Source of the DNA: Viridothelium virens
Taxonomy: Eukaryota > Ascomycota > Dothideomycetes > Trypetheliales > Trypetheliaceae
DNA length: 64,000 nucleotides
Direction: 5' to 3'
Assembly: GCA_010094025.1 (NCBI GenBank)
Contig: ML991790.1
Location: 186,001-250,000 of the forward strand
Below are positions 13,760 to 24,320 of this stretch, in pieces. Within the stretch, counting starts at the first letter, position 1; every line of letters starts with the position of its first letter. The notes under the pieces are model-generated. The model did no database searches. It was not told the origin of the DNA and saw only the letters and a list, made by a program, of their open reading frames with translations. The translations under genes were made by a program, and so were the position numbers.

Positions 13760-14593
13760 ATGCCATCAACACCGCTCTTCGACGGCGATATTGACTCGGA
13801 CCATCATCTATCAATCTTGCACGGCCTGATCCGCAAGATTGGCAATGGGGTCAAGCCTTGGGAGCCATATATTCGATATCAAACCTTTGTTACAGAGTAT
13901 GGGTCGGATGCTGTTCAGGCGACAATCCTCGAGTCTTTCACCAAGGCTATGCGACAGTTGATCGAGAGCCCTAGAATTGAATTCAACACGATCAAATCGA
14001 TTCACGAATCACAGTCGTTCAACGTCGAATCCCATCAAGGAGCGGGCGTCTATGTACATATACTCTATGACCCAGATCGAAACGTCATGAAGATCTACGT
14101 CGGATCAGCTAATTCGATTGCTCAAAGAATAAAAACGCATCGCAAGGAGCTGAAGAGTTTTAGAGGATCATTTGGAGCTCGGCCCAAGAGAAGACGAAAG
14201 AAGAGTTTGCATTATGAGTTCTGGCTGCCATCCCGAGTTCAGGACTTTTGGCTGGTCGCGTGTGATATCAATCCACATCAAGTACAGATTGGTAACCCAC
14301 TTAATAAAGCGACACTGGCATCTGTTCTTAGCATTACGGAGATGTACGTAATACTCCTTTTGCGAACATTGCCACAGGAAACGTTGCAAGAATACCTACC
14401 CAAGCGGTGCAACCTGCGCCCTTGTGGCTGGACGGGGCTGAACGACGCCAACCCCTTTCGCCAGTACCGCTCTGTAACTGGGTCTTATTCCAAAGGTCGG
14501 TCGCGATTTGAAGGTACGTGGTGGAGATATGCAGACCCGGCCCAGGGGGACAGAGCTGCAACTTCTACAAAATGTCCGAGTTGCCAGCAATAA
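13760..14593 (+). CDS. GIY-YIG nuclease-fold protein
   Basis: 277-aa ORF with a convincing GIY-YIG domain: GAGVYVHILYD at residues 94-104 supplies the GIY-like triad, KIYVGSANSIAQRIKTH at 111-127 supplies the YIG-like triad and the conserved Arg (R123), and SITEMYVILLLR at 191-202 supplies the usual metal-binding Glu (E194). All four family hallmarks are present, so nuclease activity is plausible. A basic run RPKRRRKK lies at 141-148. The C-terminus reads GTWWRYADPAQ then TKCPSCQQ. The substrate is unknown; the fungal nuclear members I know of are poorly characterised. The ORF's last 22 bases overlap the start of the LITAF-like frame. A strong donor (AAG|GTACGT at 14514) in phase with an acceptor at 14587 could instead splice the two into one fusion protein. 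Confidence 0.7.
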   Translation: MPSTPLFDGDIDSDHHLSILHGLIRKIGNGVKPWEPYIRYQTFVTEYGSDAVQATILESFTKAMRQLIESPRIEFNTIKSIHESQSFNVESHQGAGVYVHILYDPDRNVMKIYVGSANSIAQRIKTHRKELKSFRGSFGARPKRRRKKSLHYEFWLPSRVQDFWLVACDINPHQVQIGNPLNKATLASVLSITEMYVILLLRTLPQETLQEYLPKRCNLRPCGWTGLNDANPFRQYRSVTGSYSKGRSRFEGTWWRYADPAQGDRAATSTKCPSCQQ

Positions 14594-15165
14594 TAGCACT
14601 GCAGAGCCAGGCTCCTGAAGAACGAGACGGTAGTAATGCTTCCGCGCCGACGCTGACCAAACCTTCGCAAGCACTACAGTCCGAGTATGTCGCCTAGATC
14701 AGGTGCGACTTTGAAGTAGGCAAGGTACCTAATCCAAATACGGAGACTCTCGCTGCACAAACGCAACCTACAATCAACCCGACTCCCGAACCTCTCTACG
14801 TCATGCCATTGGAAAATCTCAAGGATAGGCCTGAATGGATTGCGTGTCCATTTTGCAAGCAAAGAACAAAGACAAACGTGGATAGGGTGAACCAGACTTC
14901 AGAGTAAGTGTGCTACAAGTGCTGTTTATTATATGTGATTGATGATCCGATGATTGGGAACGAAGGCGCGCTCGCTTGCCTCCTTTGCCTCGTTTGTCCT
15001 TGTCTTGTCTGTTTGGCTTTCTCAGGAGGCACAACAGACATTGACCATTACTGTACTTGCGCTAGTTGCGGTAAGAAAGTCACTCATAAGCCCGAAGGTG
15101 GTGAGATCCAAGTGAAGAAGGTTCGGCAACAGGGTTATGTGCCTTGGGTGCCACCACAGACTTAG
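14572..15165 (+). pseudogene. LITAF-like zinc-ribbon module, probably decaying
   Basis: A single reading frame starts MSELPAIIALQSQAPEERDG and continues with a Pro/Thr-rich linker (TQPTINPTPEPLYVMP). Next comes the first knuckle PEWIACPFCKQRTKTNV, a Cys-rich hydrophobic loop (ALACLLCLVCPCLVCLAF) and the second knuckle DHYCTCASCGKKVTHK. CPxC, hydrophobic loop, then HYCxxC is the LITAF layout, a membrane-inserting zinc domain of endosomal proteins. The frame carries two internal stops. The second lies in an intron-like segment starting GTAAGTGTG at 14904, but splicing it to the best acceptor (after GAACGAAG) leaves the phase one base out. So it is either a decaying gene or an unresolved model, perhaps the C-terminal part of the GIY-YIG gene. 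Confidence 0.45.
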
Positions 15166-16947
15166 GGAAGTCGCATTTGATTCTCATTAATGTTGAAAGT
15201 CAAAGGAGCAGGGAAGAATTAGACACCTGAGGATACCCTTTGGAGCACGAGCATTTTACGCGTTTCGTAACACTCTGAGATCGTCGCGTAAATTGTACAG
15301 TATTTCGTCAAAGGCGGCTTGGGAGCGAAGGGTGCCCAGAAATGGTACACAGGGAGCCTGAGCACGGTTAATCAAGCTTGAAGGACGCTTGAGCACCGAC
15401 TGAGCGAGATCAAGCATAACTGACCACGGCTGAGCAGAGCATGAGGAAGTGGCGATGTAAGCCTGATCCTGAGCGGGGTTGAGCCGGGGTTGAGCCGGCG
15501 GTAATTTTGCTGAGTTAGCGCGCCAAGGCCGCTACTCCAGCTGGGTGTAAGGTAAGGTCAATTTGTGAGTGATCATACCTAGGTAGCTGAGGACCTCTGT
15601 GAAAATTTGCCTCTATGCTTGGGTCTCCTCCAAGACTTATCGAGCAACGCGGTCCATTACTATTTGGACACTTCTTTGCTACCGACCGACTACAGCTTGC
15701 AAATCGCCCGTTATTGAAAGCTCAACTGCTCCTAGCTGCCTACTTCTGATTGCTTGCATTTTATTGCCTTCGACTGGTTTCCTTACTGTGGTGTGTTACG
15801 TTGCCCCTATTCCTACCGAGCAGCTGCAGGCATCGTTAGAGGCCTGTTCATGGACGTGCGTCAACAGCAGCTGCGTTGAGGCCTCGATTAAACTGACAAA
15901 GGCAAGGGGAGGTGATTGGCACGTGAATGACGGTGCTTATAGCATGCTTAAATATCAGGCCTGACAAAGACGATGCAAGAAGCCCAAAATGGTCCGAACT
16001 GATCGACATCGCATCGCAATCTTGCCTTAGCCTTTCATCCTGGTTCTCGCCTACCTATCCATGTCCTCTCTTCGGTCGTGCAGACACATGTTCCTAAGAC
16101 TACCCCGGATAATTGTCGCTACGGCAGATCGCAGTGCGTCCCGTTCCGCGATCATGACGAAATATCCAACCGGACCAACAACCCACAGTCGTCTAGGGTT
16201 TTCGGTGGTTTCGGCATTCAGAGATTGACACAAGAGTACATACTTCATCAAATCGATAGAATATATACCAGCTAGGATACATGATGTTGTGGTCAAGGAC
16301 GTAACCTGTGAACAGACTCTCCTTGGAACGTGAAATCCCTCCCTTGTCTCTCCAAACCCGCGAAGACAACCCTGGCAGTCTCAACAGAGCAATCGCAAGT
16401 TCGGTACCGACTAAATCCTATTTATCCCTAAACCCAGGAAATGCACGCTGGATTGCGTGTCGAGCTGCAGGGCCACGGAACCCTGCATGGGAAATAATTC
16501 TCCGGCACTTCGGCAGATCAGCATAGTTTGTACGTCAATCACACGCTTCAACTTGGTGTCCTACTACTTTCCACGTCGCTGAAGCGCACAGAAGGGAGAA
16601 ACAAGAGATAATGCAATTACTAGCCAAACACGTTTCGCATGGCAGATGTGTGTGGTCGTGTCTGGCCTATTTGTTTAAGCACGCTCAAGCTCTCTACATA
16701 CAGATCTGTGAAGCACCGATCCTATAACATTGCCCGCAGTGTCGATCACGCTGTGGACTCTGCAGTTCCAGACCGATTTCTTTATAAACATCATTCCAAC
16801 ATATAGAGAATGCTCACGGCTAAGCGGGCTCAATCAGAAGCCGGTCCTAGTTACTGATCGACATCAGCTGTTGATGCTTGAGTCTTTCATCCGTCTCTCG
16901 TTCCTTCTGGAAGCTTTGACATCTGTTATTCAAAAGGATCAGTGTCT
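15166..16947. other. Gene-free stretch, 1.8 kb
   Basis: Short frames only. The ORF at 15599-15964 (121 aa, several Cys) has no recognisable motif or start context. A TGAGC-rich block lies near 15355-15515. Nothing else is supportable. Confidence 0.5.
15355..15515. repeat. TGAGC-rich block, copy 2
   Basis: About nine occurrences of TGAGC in 160 bp, including GCCTGAGCACGG, GCTTGAGCACC, GACTGAGCGAG, GGCTGAGCAGAG, CCTGAGCGGGG and two near-identical GGGGTTGAGCCGG units at 15475-15500. Much denser than elsewhere in the window. Irregular spacing argues for a decayed short-period repeat. Confidence 0.45.
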
Positions 16948-17860
16948 CTATGAAGGATTGTCTTGATATCTTGAACAGTCTAAGCGCCTCATGCCAGGAC
17001 AAGTCGACGCCGGCCCCGAGCGAGAAAGTCGCCGAATCTTATCCGTGGAAGTTGCAACGCAGCAAGCAAGATCAGGACCTTTGTTCTGAAACGCCGACCT
17101 TAGCATTTTAGCACCCTCGGTACATCGTACTTTCGCTGAGAACAAATCACCCATATGGGCCGTCATCAACGAAGGATTGAATGCTTCATATGCCGGTATC
17201 GCCCCGGCAAAAGTACAGTCGATGAATCCGGTCGTGTTGAAGGTCTCATTAACCAGAATGTGATCTACCTTATCATCCATATGTTTCAGATGAAAGGGAG
17301 CTGTATCGAGCGCCTGCTCAACATTTTTCCACAGCCTTTGCTCGGCTTGCACCTTGGGGAAGCTGAAGATGAGATATGCCTTGACCGAAACCCAGACGAA
17401 TAGCTGACGGATCGCTATAAGCTTCAAATGTTCTGCACACTATGCCGTGTAATAAGCCCGAGCGGAGTCGGGGGGGTTAAGTTTGGCTAGTGTACCGGAT
17501 CGATCGCCCACAATGGAACCGACACGAGCCTCTGCGTAAGGTTCAAACCTGAGAGCTTCAATGCAATCAAGGGAGCGACGCCCCAAATTAAAATGATTTC
17601 AATTAGTTCGTGATAGACCTTGCGCACCTGGTTGGGCGAAGGGTTCATAAAAAGCAGAGGCTTTCCAGGTAGCTCATCAATAAGCATGCAAGCCACGCCG
17701 ACTTTATTTGAAGTATCTTTCCGAAGGGCCAAAGCGCCGTTGATGATAATGTAACGAGGCGAAGGGCAGAAATAGCTACCCAGCTTTGGGAGCGCGCAAA
17801 TAGCCCCGCATCCAATCGATTTCTCTAGTTCACTCTTCTTAGCATGGCGATTCAATTTGA
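16948..17860 (-). pseudogene. Decayed APH-family kinase copy
   Basis: Two minus-strand pieces match, in order, the intact APH-kinase gene at 19938-21377. The upstream piece has VGVACMLIDELPGKPL (intact gene: VGVSYILMEALPGTPY). The downstream piece has FHLKHMDDKVDHILVNE (intact gene: FFLRHVDDKGDHLLIDE), then TTGFIDCTFAGAIPAYEAF (intact gene: VTGIIDWQFARCVPASEAF) and DLFSAKV. The two pieces are in different frames, separated by about 60 bp, and lack the N-terminal finger and most of the N-lobe. Divergence is too high for a recent duplication of its neighbour, so it is an old paralogue of the same family in opposite orientation. Confidence 0.75.
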
Positions 17861-18883
17861 TGTCCTTTTAAAATACGTTCGTCTACTGCCCGTCTGAATA
17901 GCGCTTGCGGCACGGCCTCGCATGACGTTGGCGCGCACCGCTCGGCATCGCAGCAAGGCAACGATCTGATTGAGACTTGGAGTACCGATGTTTGCTCATT
18001 AAACAAGGCGGATTTCAGGCGCAGAAAATTATTAGGGCCACGCTCACGTGGTCCAGAGAAATCGCGAGGTCAAGTGCAAGGAGAACTGAGGTCGGAAACC
18101 CATGACGAATTATTGTTGTGTCACCTACCAGGCGGTCACATTTGATATAGCAATCTCCGTGATTGCTACCCTCTGCTTTGAATATGCCTTGCTTCTCTCA
18201 AACTTATTCCCACTGCCCTCTTCTCTTGTCCTCGCTATGCGCCGTAACAAATCACCTGCTGGACAAGGGGGTACTGGAGGCAGTGTGATAGTTCTGCTCA
18301 TTCGCTTCAAAAGTCTGGCTTAGTGTGCTGAAGTTCAATAGAAGCGAAGCACAGTCTAAGGATAGTGCTTTCAGAACCGCCATGAGCTGCTGGAAGGAGC
18401 CTTCCAAGCTGGGCCATCAGTCAAGCGCTCGAGAGTGAGGAAGTCCGAACTGTTGAATTGGAGCAACATTGAATCGTGAGAATTATGGGCAGATTGATGC
18501 TCAACCCGCTAAATGTGCCCTCTTTTCTGATGGTACTAGTGCCTGTGACACGTCGCTTGGTTCAGCGGAGCTTCAGAGTCAACCTCACTACCAGAGCAGA
18601 TGTTGATCCATTCGGTCACAAGCTCTCCGGGCTCACAGGGACTTCATGTGCCACAGCTATCAGCAATGGCCAAGAAAGCCTAGCACATAGCATCTTCGAC
18701 ACCGTAATATAGGGAAAGAGCCAATACGACGAATATTCAAAGGCAATGACAGCCAGCGGTGTAGGTGACAGCACCATTGTATCTCGCAAATTCGCTTCGC
18801 ATCCAACCGAGTCCTCAATTTCGTGGAAAGCCAGCCGTCGTCTCAAGATCCTAACAAAGAACCATTCCGCCTAGCCTGCGACC
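17861..18883. other. Gene-free stretch upstream of small zinc-knuckle ORF
   Basis: No supported gene. A short frame at 18600-18660 (LSGLTGTSCATAIS) faintly recalls a subtilase serine-box, but the flanks do not extend the match. Confidence 0.45.
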
Positions 18884-19098
18884 ATGTCTCAATATTTTTC
18901 AGTCACTCCTTATGTCAACTGTGCAAAGGAGATCGCCCAACAACTCGTGGACAGCATTGCTAGTAGCCTGAGGTGCGTCGAGTCTGGATGTGACAAGTGG
19001 GCTGTATCCGGGTCCCGCTTCTGCGCCGAGCGTATGTCAACATTTCTCCGATCTGAGGAGTTGCACTAATTGAATCGATCTCCCTAGACCAGAAGTAG
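18884..19098 (+). CDS. Small zinc-knuckle protein, 52 aa (tentative)
   Basis: Exon 18884-19031 splices at GAGC|GTATGT to CCTAG|AC at 19088, giving a 52-aa product that ends RFCAEHQK. It carries a compact knuckle: LRCVESGCDKWAVSGSRFCAEH, with Cys and His in the order C-X4-C-X10-C-X2-H. The intron is 56 nt with canonical ends. The N-terminal half (MSQYFSVTPYVNCAKEIAQQ) looks helical. The knuckle pattern is seen in small fungal proteins, but I do not know a function. It might also be the first exons of a longer gene, since the sequence just after 19098 shows no further clear coding. It sits on the same strand 0.8 kb upstream of the AN1-APH gene. Confidence 0.4.
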
Positions 19099-19937
19099 AC
19101 AATCGACATTATCTACGCTTCCGCTTTCACTGGTGGTCCGGCAAACAGCACCGATGCAAGAGGAGGGCGCCGAAGAGAAGCACGTAGTAGAAGATCTTTA
19201 AATGGAATGCTGAATTTGTTGGTTTTTGTCACTCGTTCCATATGTTTTGCGTCAAGTCTGTCACTCCTTTAGGTTCTTCAAACAGATCATTGAAACTTGT
19301 CAAGTCATCCTGTCTCTGATTAAATGACACTCTACATGCCAAGAATCATAATATCTGAAGGGTTTGGGGTGTTCAGTATTCTCGTGGCTGGCGACAGGGT
19401 TTAAAAGCTCTCGAACTCCTTGAGAGTCCAGGTAATACCAAGAGTCCTACCAAAGAAGCTCCTAAGGTTCTGTTGACTCGCCTTGGTGGAAGACGTGAGC
19501 GCTTCTTATGACTAGCCCAATCATGTGAACCGTCAGTCTCGCCTACATTCCTAGTAGTGATTTCAGATTGAGTGAGACCCGTTTGATACAGTACTTATCG
19601 CCTTTACATTCTCCATGGAGTCGGCTTCTCCATTGTGCTCAACGGTTTCCGACTCCAGATTGACGTGGGAAAGCGGCGTTCCCTCAAAGCGGATCTCGAA
19701 AGAAAAACACTCCGCGGCGAAACGATGTATTAGCATGGCTTTCCCTTGGTACGTACAGCCTAAGATGCTCATTCCATTGTCCTTGATCCACAGGCGTTGT
19801 GAAGATTGGATGCTAAAATTTTAGCCGCGTTTGCCTAGTACGTGCCGCAATGTTTGCCAGAGCCTTGCTTACGTAATACGCCATTTAATAATTCGAATTT
19901 CCGTCGAAATCTGTTTGATATAATTTTTAGCAGTTTC
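19099..19937. other. Upstream region of AN1-APH gene
   Basis: No gene supported. Overlapping frames on both strands at 19563-19824 (about 69 aa each) lack motifs. This must contain the promoter of the downstream kinase-like gene. Confidence 0.45.
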
Positions 19938-21377
19938 ATGCCGTCAAAAATCCCACGATTCTCTACCTGTTCGAAGCCTGGGTGTGGTAAGGCGGGAGTG
20001 CGAGGTGGAGGCTGTAGTACATGTAAGAAGAACCTTTGTGCTCAACACACCGCGCCGCCTTTTCACAAATGCATTACAAGCGTGGGTTACAACTCAATCT
20101 TTCTGAAGACTTCCATGGACGTTGCTAAGCAGACTCTCTAGCTCGACGACGCTACCTGGCAGAAGCTGATACATGAGGAGGTTTCAGACCTCCCGGCTAA
20201 GATCCGCATCGACGCGCTGCTCAAGGAAGCTTCGGCCAGAAGAGACGGTGTAAAATGCAACTTCGAACCGGGAAAGTATCTGGGCGCTGGAGCTATCATG
20301 GGCTGTGCAAATTACCATGGTTGGATCCGTTTCAATGACGGAAAGAGCTGGATTGTTCGGGTACCACGAGTTGGATACGGGGAAGTACCAAATGATCTTA
20401 TTGACTATTTAGTAGCGAGCGAGTACGCAACACTCAAGTTTTTGGAAGACACAAAAGTTCCTACTCCTAAAGTTTTTACCTATGGTTTAGCCTCCGACCC
20501 AGATAATCAAGTCGGTGTCAGTTACATTCTTATGGAAGCGTTGCCTGGCACGCCGTACATCTCGTATAAAGCCACAAGGCAGCAGAAGGAGAGAGTGTTT
20601 GAACAGCTTGCAGACATTCTCATCGAGATATCTAGGCATCCCTTCCCGCAGACCGGATCACTGATCGAACATGAGGAAACCATTGAAGTCTCGGCATTTG
20701 CCAGCAACCGCTTCGTGGCCCTGCATAAGTATGGACCTTTCAGCGACAGCCTGGCGTACTTTGTTCAGACGGCGGAGCAATATCTCGATCTAATCGCTGA
20801 CGGACAATTGTACCATGAGTATCCAACCGACGCTTTTTGCTTCTACACGATGCTCAGAGATCATGCGCATCTTCTCGTTCCTAATGAGCAGGACGGCGAA
20901 TTCTTCCTGAGACACGTTGACGACAAAGGTGATCATCTTTTGATTGATGAGACAGGAAATGTCACTGGCATCATCGACTGGCAGTTTGCTCGCTGCGTGC
21001 CAGCGTCAGAGGCTTTTGGGCCTTCATACTTCAGCGCGGATCTTGGTGGTCTCTATTCCGGCGATATTGGAGTCACAAGTGAGGATAGCAAGCTTGCTCA
21101 AGAGCTCCGAAAGAAAGGTGCGGGTGATCTTGCTGCCCATATGGAGCGAGATGGATTCGCCAGGGCCTTTTGGCATGGTTTGGCGAGTGGACTGACAAGA
21201 GATGAAGCCCGTGGAGTGATCGCTGGCGTTACGACCGGTTTGAAGAGCAGAAACCTGTGGCAGGGGGCCACTCTGGAGCAGTGTGAGAAAGATTCGAGAT
21301 GGGGAAGAGTCAAAGCACTCTATCATGCCAATTCGGAAAGTGCGGATGACTCTACCGCGAATATCCAAACGCCATAG
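19938..21377 (+). CDS. AN1-type zinc finger fused to APH-family kinase
   Basis: Two exons (19938-20081 and 20142-21377) encode 459 aa. Residues 11-45 form an AN1-like finger: TCSKPGCGKAGVRGGG then CSTCKKNLCAQHTAPPFHKC, with C11, C16, C26, C29, C34, H37, H43, C45. The rest is an APH/phosphotransferase fold: GCANYHGWIRFNDGKSWIVR (nucleotide lobe), VGVSYILMEALPGTPY (hinge), HVDDKGDHLLIDE near 306-318 (catalytic loop) and VTGIIDWQF (metal Asp). The loop keeps the catalytic Asp of HxD but has His where classical enzymes have the metal-binding Asn. The dead paralogue shares this, so it is a subfamily trait, not a lesion. The substrate is unknown; it is not evidence of drug resistance. Its 3' end converges on the unknown gene ending at 21425. 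Confidence 0.85.
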
Positions 21378-21424
21378 TATGATCTCATCGATCCAACTGC
21401 GTTCCGTCCCCTAGACATTTGCAT

Positions 21425-22952
21425 CTAGGCTTTCCCATCAAGCCGCGTCTTCCCCTCCTTCTCCACCACATTCTTCTCCGTCTCCGTCCCCGACGATGTC
21501 TCCTCCACCACCTCCACAACCGCCTCCCTCTCCTCATCCTCATCATCATCCCCCATCTCCGCCGCTCCCTCTGCCGCTCCCTCCGCCGCTCCTTCAGCCA
21601 CTTCTTCCTCAGCCTTCTCCTTTCCCTTCCATTTCCCCGTCCTCTTTCCCTTCTGCTGGTCCTCCTCTCCCTTCTCCGTGGCCAGCTCCACAATTACCTC
21701 CTCCAATTTCCTTCCCGCAATCCGCTGATACTCTCCATCCTCGCGCAGCATATCGTCCACCGCCTGCTGCTCCTGCCGATCCAGCTCCGCCCGACGCGCT
21801 GCGATGTTCTGCAGCGACTCGTCGAGGCGTCCCTCGAGGAGATCCTTATTGCGCTGGAACTCGTCGACGGCGGCTTCGATCTCGCGGCGTAGCCTTGACA
21901 TTGCCACGGCAGCGTCATGACGTTGATAGTAGTAGTGGTGAGTAGTAGAGTCATCATTGAAGGAGGAAGAGGCGGAAGAGGAGGAGAAGACAGTAGTGTT
22001 CGGCGGAAATCCAAGCAGTAGCTTGGTCAGGGTCTCCGCGTTGGCGAGGAAATGTTGAAGCCGCTTGGCGCTGACGCGGAGGCGGTGGACAGCGGTGTGC
22101 CGGATCTGGGCGACGGAATCGAGGAGATCGGGGATGCTTGGGCTCCCGACCGAGGGTAAGGAGAGTGATGAGGTGGTGGAGGAAGGGAGTTGGCGGAGCT
22201 GGGTGCGGAAGACGGGTTTCCATTGGGTGAGCTCGACGGCTTCGGCGCAGTCCCAACCTTTGCTGGTGAGAACGGTGGGAAAGTGCTCTGATGCGTACGC
22301 AAAACAGGCTTTTTCGAGCAAATCTTGGACACTGACGAGGAGTTTGTGCTGCGTTAAGAAAGGGAGGTAGACTGGATACAGAGATGGCACGGAGGTCAGG
22401 AAAGATGTAGAGAGCTTTTTCGCAGGCTCTGTGGCAGTTCCTTGGAGAGTGTGCTGTTGAAGCATTTCTTCAGTTGTGCCTGGGTTGCTCAGCTGCTGTG
22501 TACGCTCGTAACCCACAGAAACCTTGATACTTACCTGTTCTCCCTTTTATCGTATCCGCGTTGGTGTCTTGATCATCTTCATTCGTCTCCGGAGACTCCT
22601 CTTGGTATCCTTCAGCCACATCTTTGATGACGTCTGCTTCATGCTTGGCTGCCTCAGCTTCGGAAACAGCACGCTCCGCACTCTGCGCAGGTGAGACATC
22701 AAAGAGTTCTGGAAAGCGAAGTTTGGCCTCCAGTGTTGATTCGAAGACCTTTTCTTTCAAAAGTTCTTTGACAGTGTTAGAGACATTATCGATGTTATGC
22801 TCTTTGATGAGGCCTTTGACTGAAGGATCGTTCTGATGCAGGCTAATGAGTTTAGAAATCCTTTTCGATTGTCGCAGAAATGCATCTTGGCCCTTGAATA
22901 CGTTTTTGAATGCAATATAGACAACACGTTCGTCTGGTGGATTTTTGACCAT
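21425..22952 (-). CDS. Conserved fungal protein of unknown function, coiled-coil
   Basis: Two exons join at GRT|EMLQQHTLQ across a GT-AG intron (about 22473-22535). The N-terminal part starts MVKNPPDERVVYIAFKNV and is helical and acidic. The centre has VAQIRHTAVHRLRVSAKRLQ, a motif I recall from a widespread fungal family that is often mislabelled as a cytochrome c1 reductase subunit. After it come LRREIEAAVDEFQRNKDLL and a long charged coiled coil (QNIAARRAELDRQEQQAVDD). The C-terminus is low complexity with AAEG repeats and an acidic run. No transmembrane segment, signal peptide or catalytic motif is visible. Its function is not known to me. It lies tail-to-tail with the AN1-APH gene, separated by under 50 bp. 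Confidence 0.7.
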
Positions 22953-24320
22953 GGTTATGCTACAGTACGAGCTCTAACACCTTTAGGCAGCTGTATGAAC
23001 TTAAAGAGTTTTGGATGCCGTTTGAGATGATCAGTTTTTTCACGCCCCCCGATCATGCAGTGCTCCGTTCCAGGTACGTACAGCTCCACAGATCTGCACA
23101 AGCTAATACGGAAAGGGCCAGAAAATCCATGCTTTTGGGCTGTGTTGGCCTCTAGGATATCAACGCACAAATCCTATGATGGTGTTGATGATGTTGGTCC
23201 AATCAATCTAGCCTCGCGCATCGTCTTGTCATATCTTGAGGACGGCCGAAGCCAATGGCGGGCAATCATGTCAGGGGAGATGCGAGGTACGGGGACGTAG
23301 TCTATCCAATCTTAGACTCTAACCGCGCGGGTTCACGCGCGAATCCTCCGAATCCTTCATGTAGATCCTTTCGCCCTGCTACCTAATCAGTAATTTGCCT
23401 TTGTCGTACCCTCAGAGCAATGAGGCTTATTTAGAGCCTACATCCTAGGCCACCTAGATAGGTTCAATCGAGTCCTTTTCTCCAATCCGTTGTGCTGAAC
23501 AACATCGCCCCTGAAAGCTTTCTTTGCAATCCAATGGATCGAAGGACGTTATGCGTTTAAGGAGAGAGGGTGAAGGATTCATCGAGGGCGCTTCACCGAG
23601 CACTTCACGTATTGGGTCAGTAAATATAATAGGGAGAACACCTATCAAGTCGCTGGACTGTGATACAAGGACTTCGCGGGACGGCGCGTACCGTCAAGAA
23701 CGTGCCGATCACCCGTGCTAAAGCCCAAAACAGGCAAAGGAGGAAGATAACAAGGTTCTGGCCGTCAATATTCAAGATTCCCACCTATAAAGTAGCTCAA
23801 ACTCGAATGCAGGGACGTCTAGATCTTGTAAAGGAGAAAGCAGACTGCAGGTCGCTTTCTCTAGTTCCGTGCCAAGATTCTTACTTGGCTTCTACAACCC
23901 AAAATGTTGGGGGACTATCACAACGTGTTACTTGGACCATTATTTGACCAAGTCTTGCTTAATTATTCCTAACTTTCCGTCAAGTCCGATTACGATTGTG
24001 TATTGACTGTTGCCATGCAAAGCGACGATGCTTTGGGTGAGGGATAACCTCCCGGCCCCCTGGAAGGGCCAGTGTCCAAATCGAACAGTTGCACGTCCTT
24101 TGGTAAAGATAGCAAGGTTTAGGATTTGGTCAATAGGTGGAGAGGACGGGAGGCAGCAAATGGCATGATGATGCGGACAGAGATATTAGTATCGATTTTC
24201 GTGCGTTTCACCAGTGTGGACAAAACAGCCCTGAACTGTCCCGTTGTCACTTATATATCTAAGCTTCACAGAGTTATGCTAGTCATACATATGCATCAGT
24301 GCAGAAAACAACTCACTGGT
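22953..24320. other. Gene-free stretch, 1.4 kb
   Basis: Lies between the start of the unknown coiled-coil gene and the end of the DHODH gene. Only short frames without motifs. I see no repeats or RNA gene. Confidence 0.5.

Noticed and set aside
18590-18670. Subtilase-like box LSGLTGTSCATAIS
   Set aside because: A short match resembling GTSxAT only. No Asp or His boxes or further homology in any frame nearby.
21385-22332. Arg- and Pro-rich frames over the coiled-coil gene
   Set aside because: Shadows produced by the low-complexity acidic and Ala/Glu codons of the real minus-strand gene.
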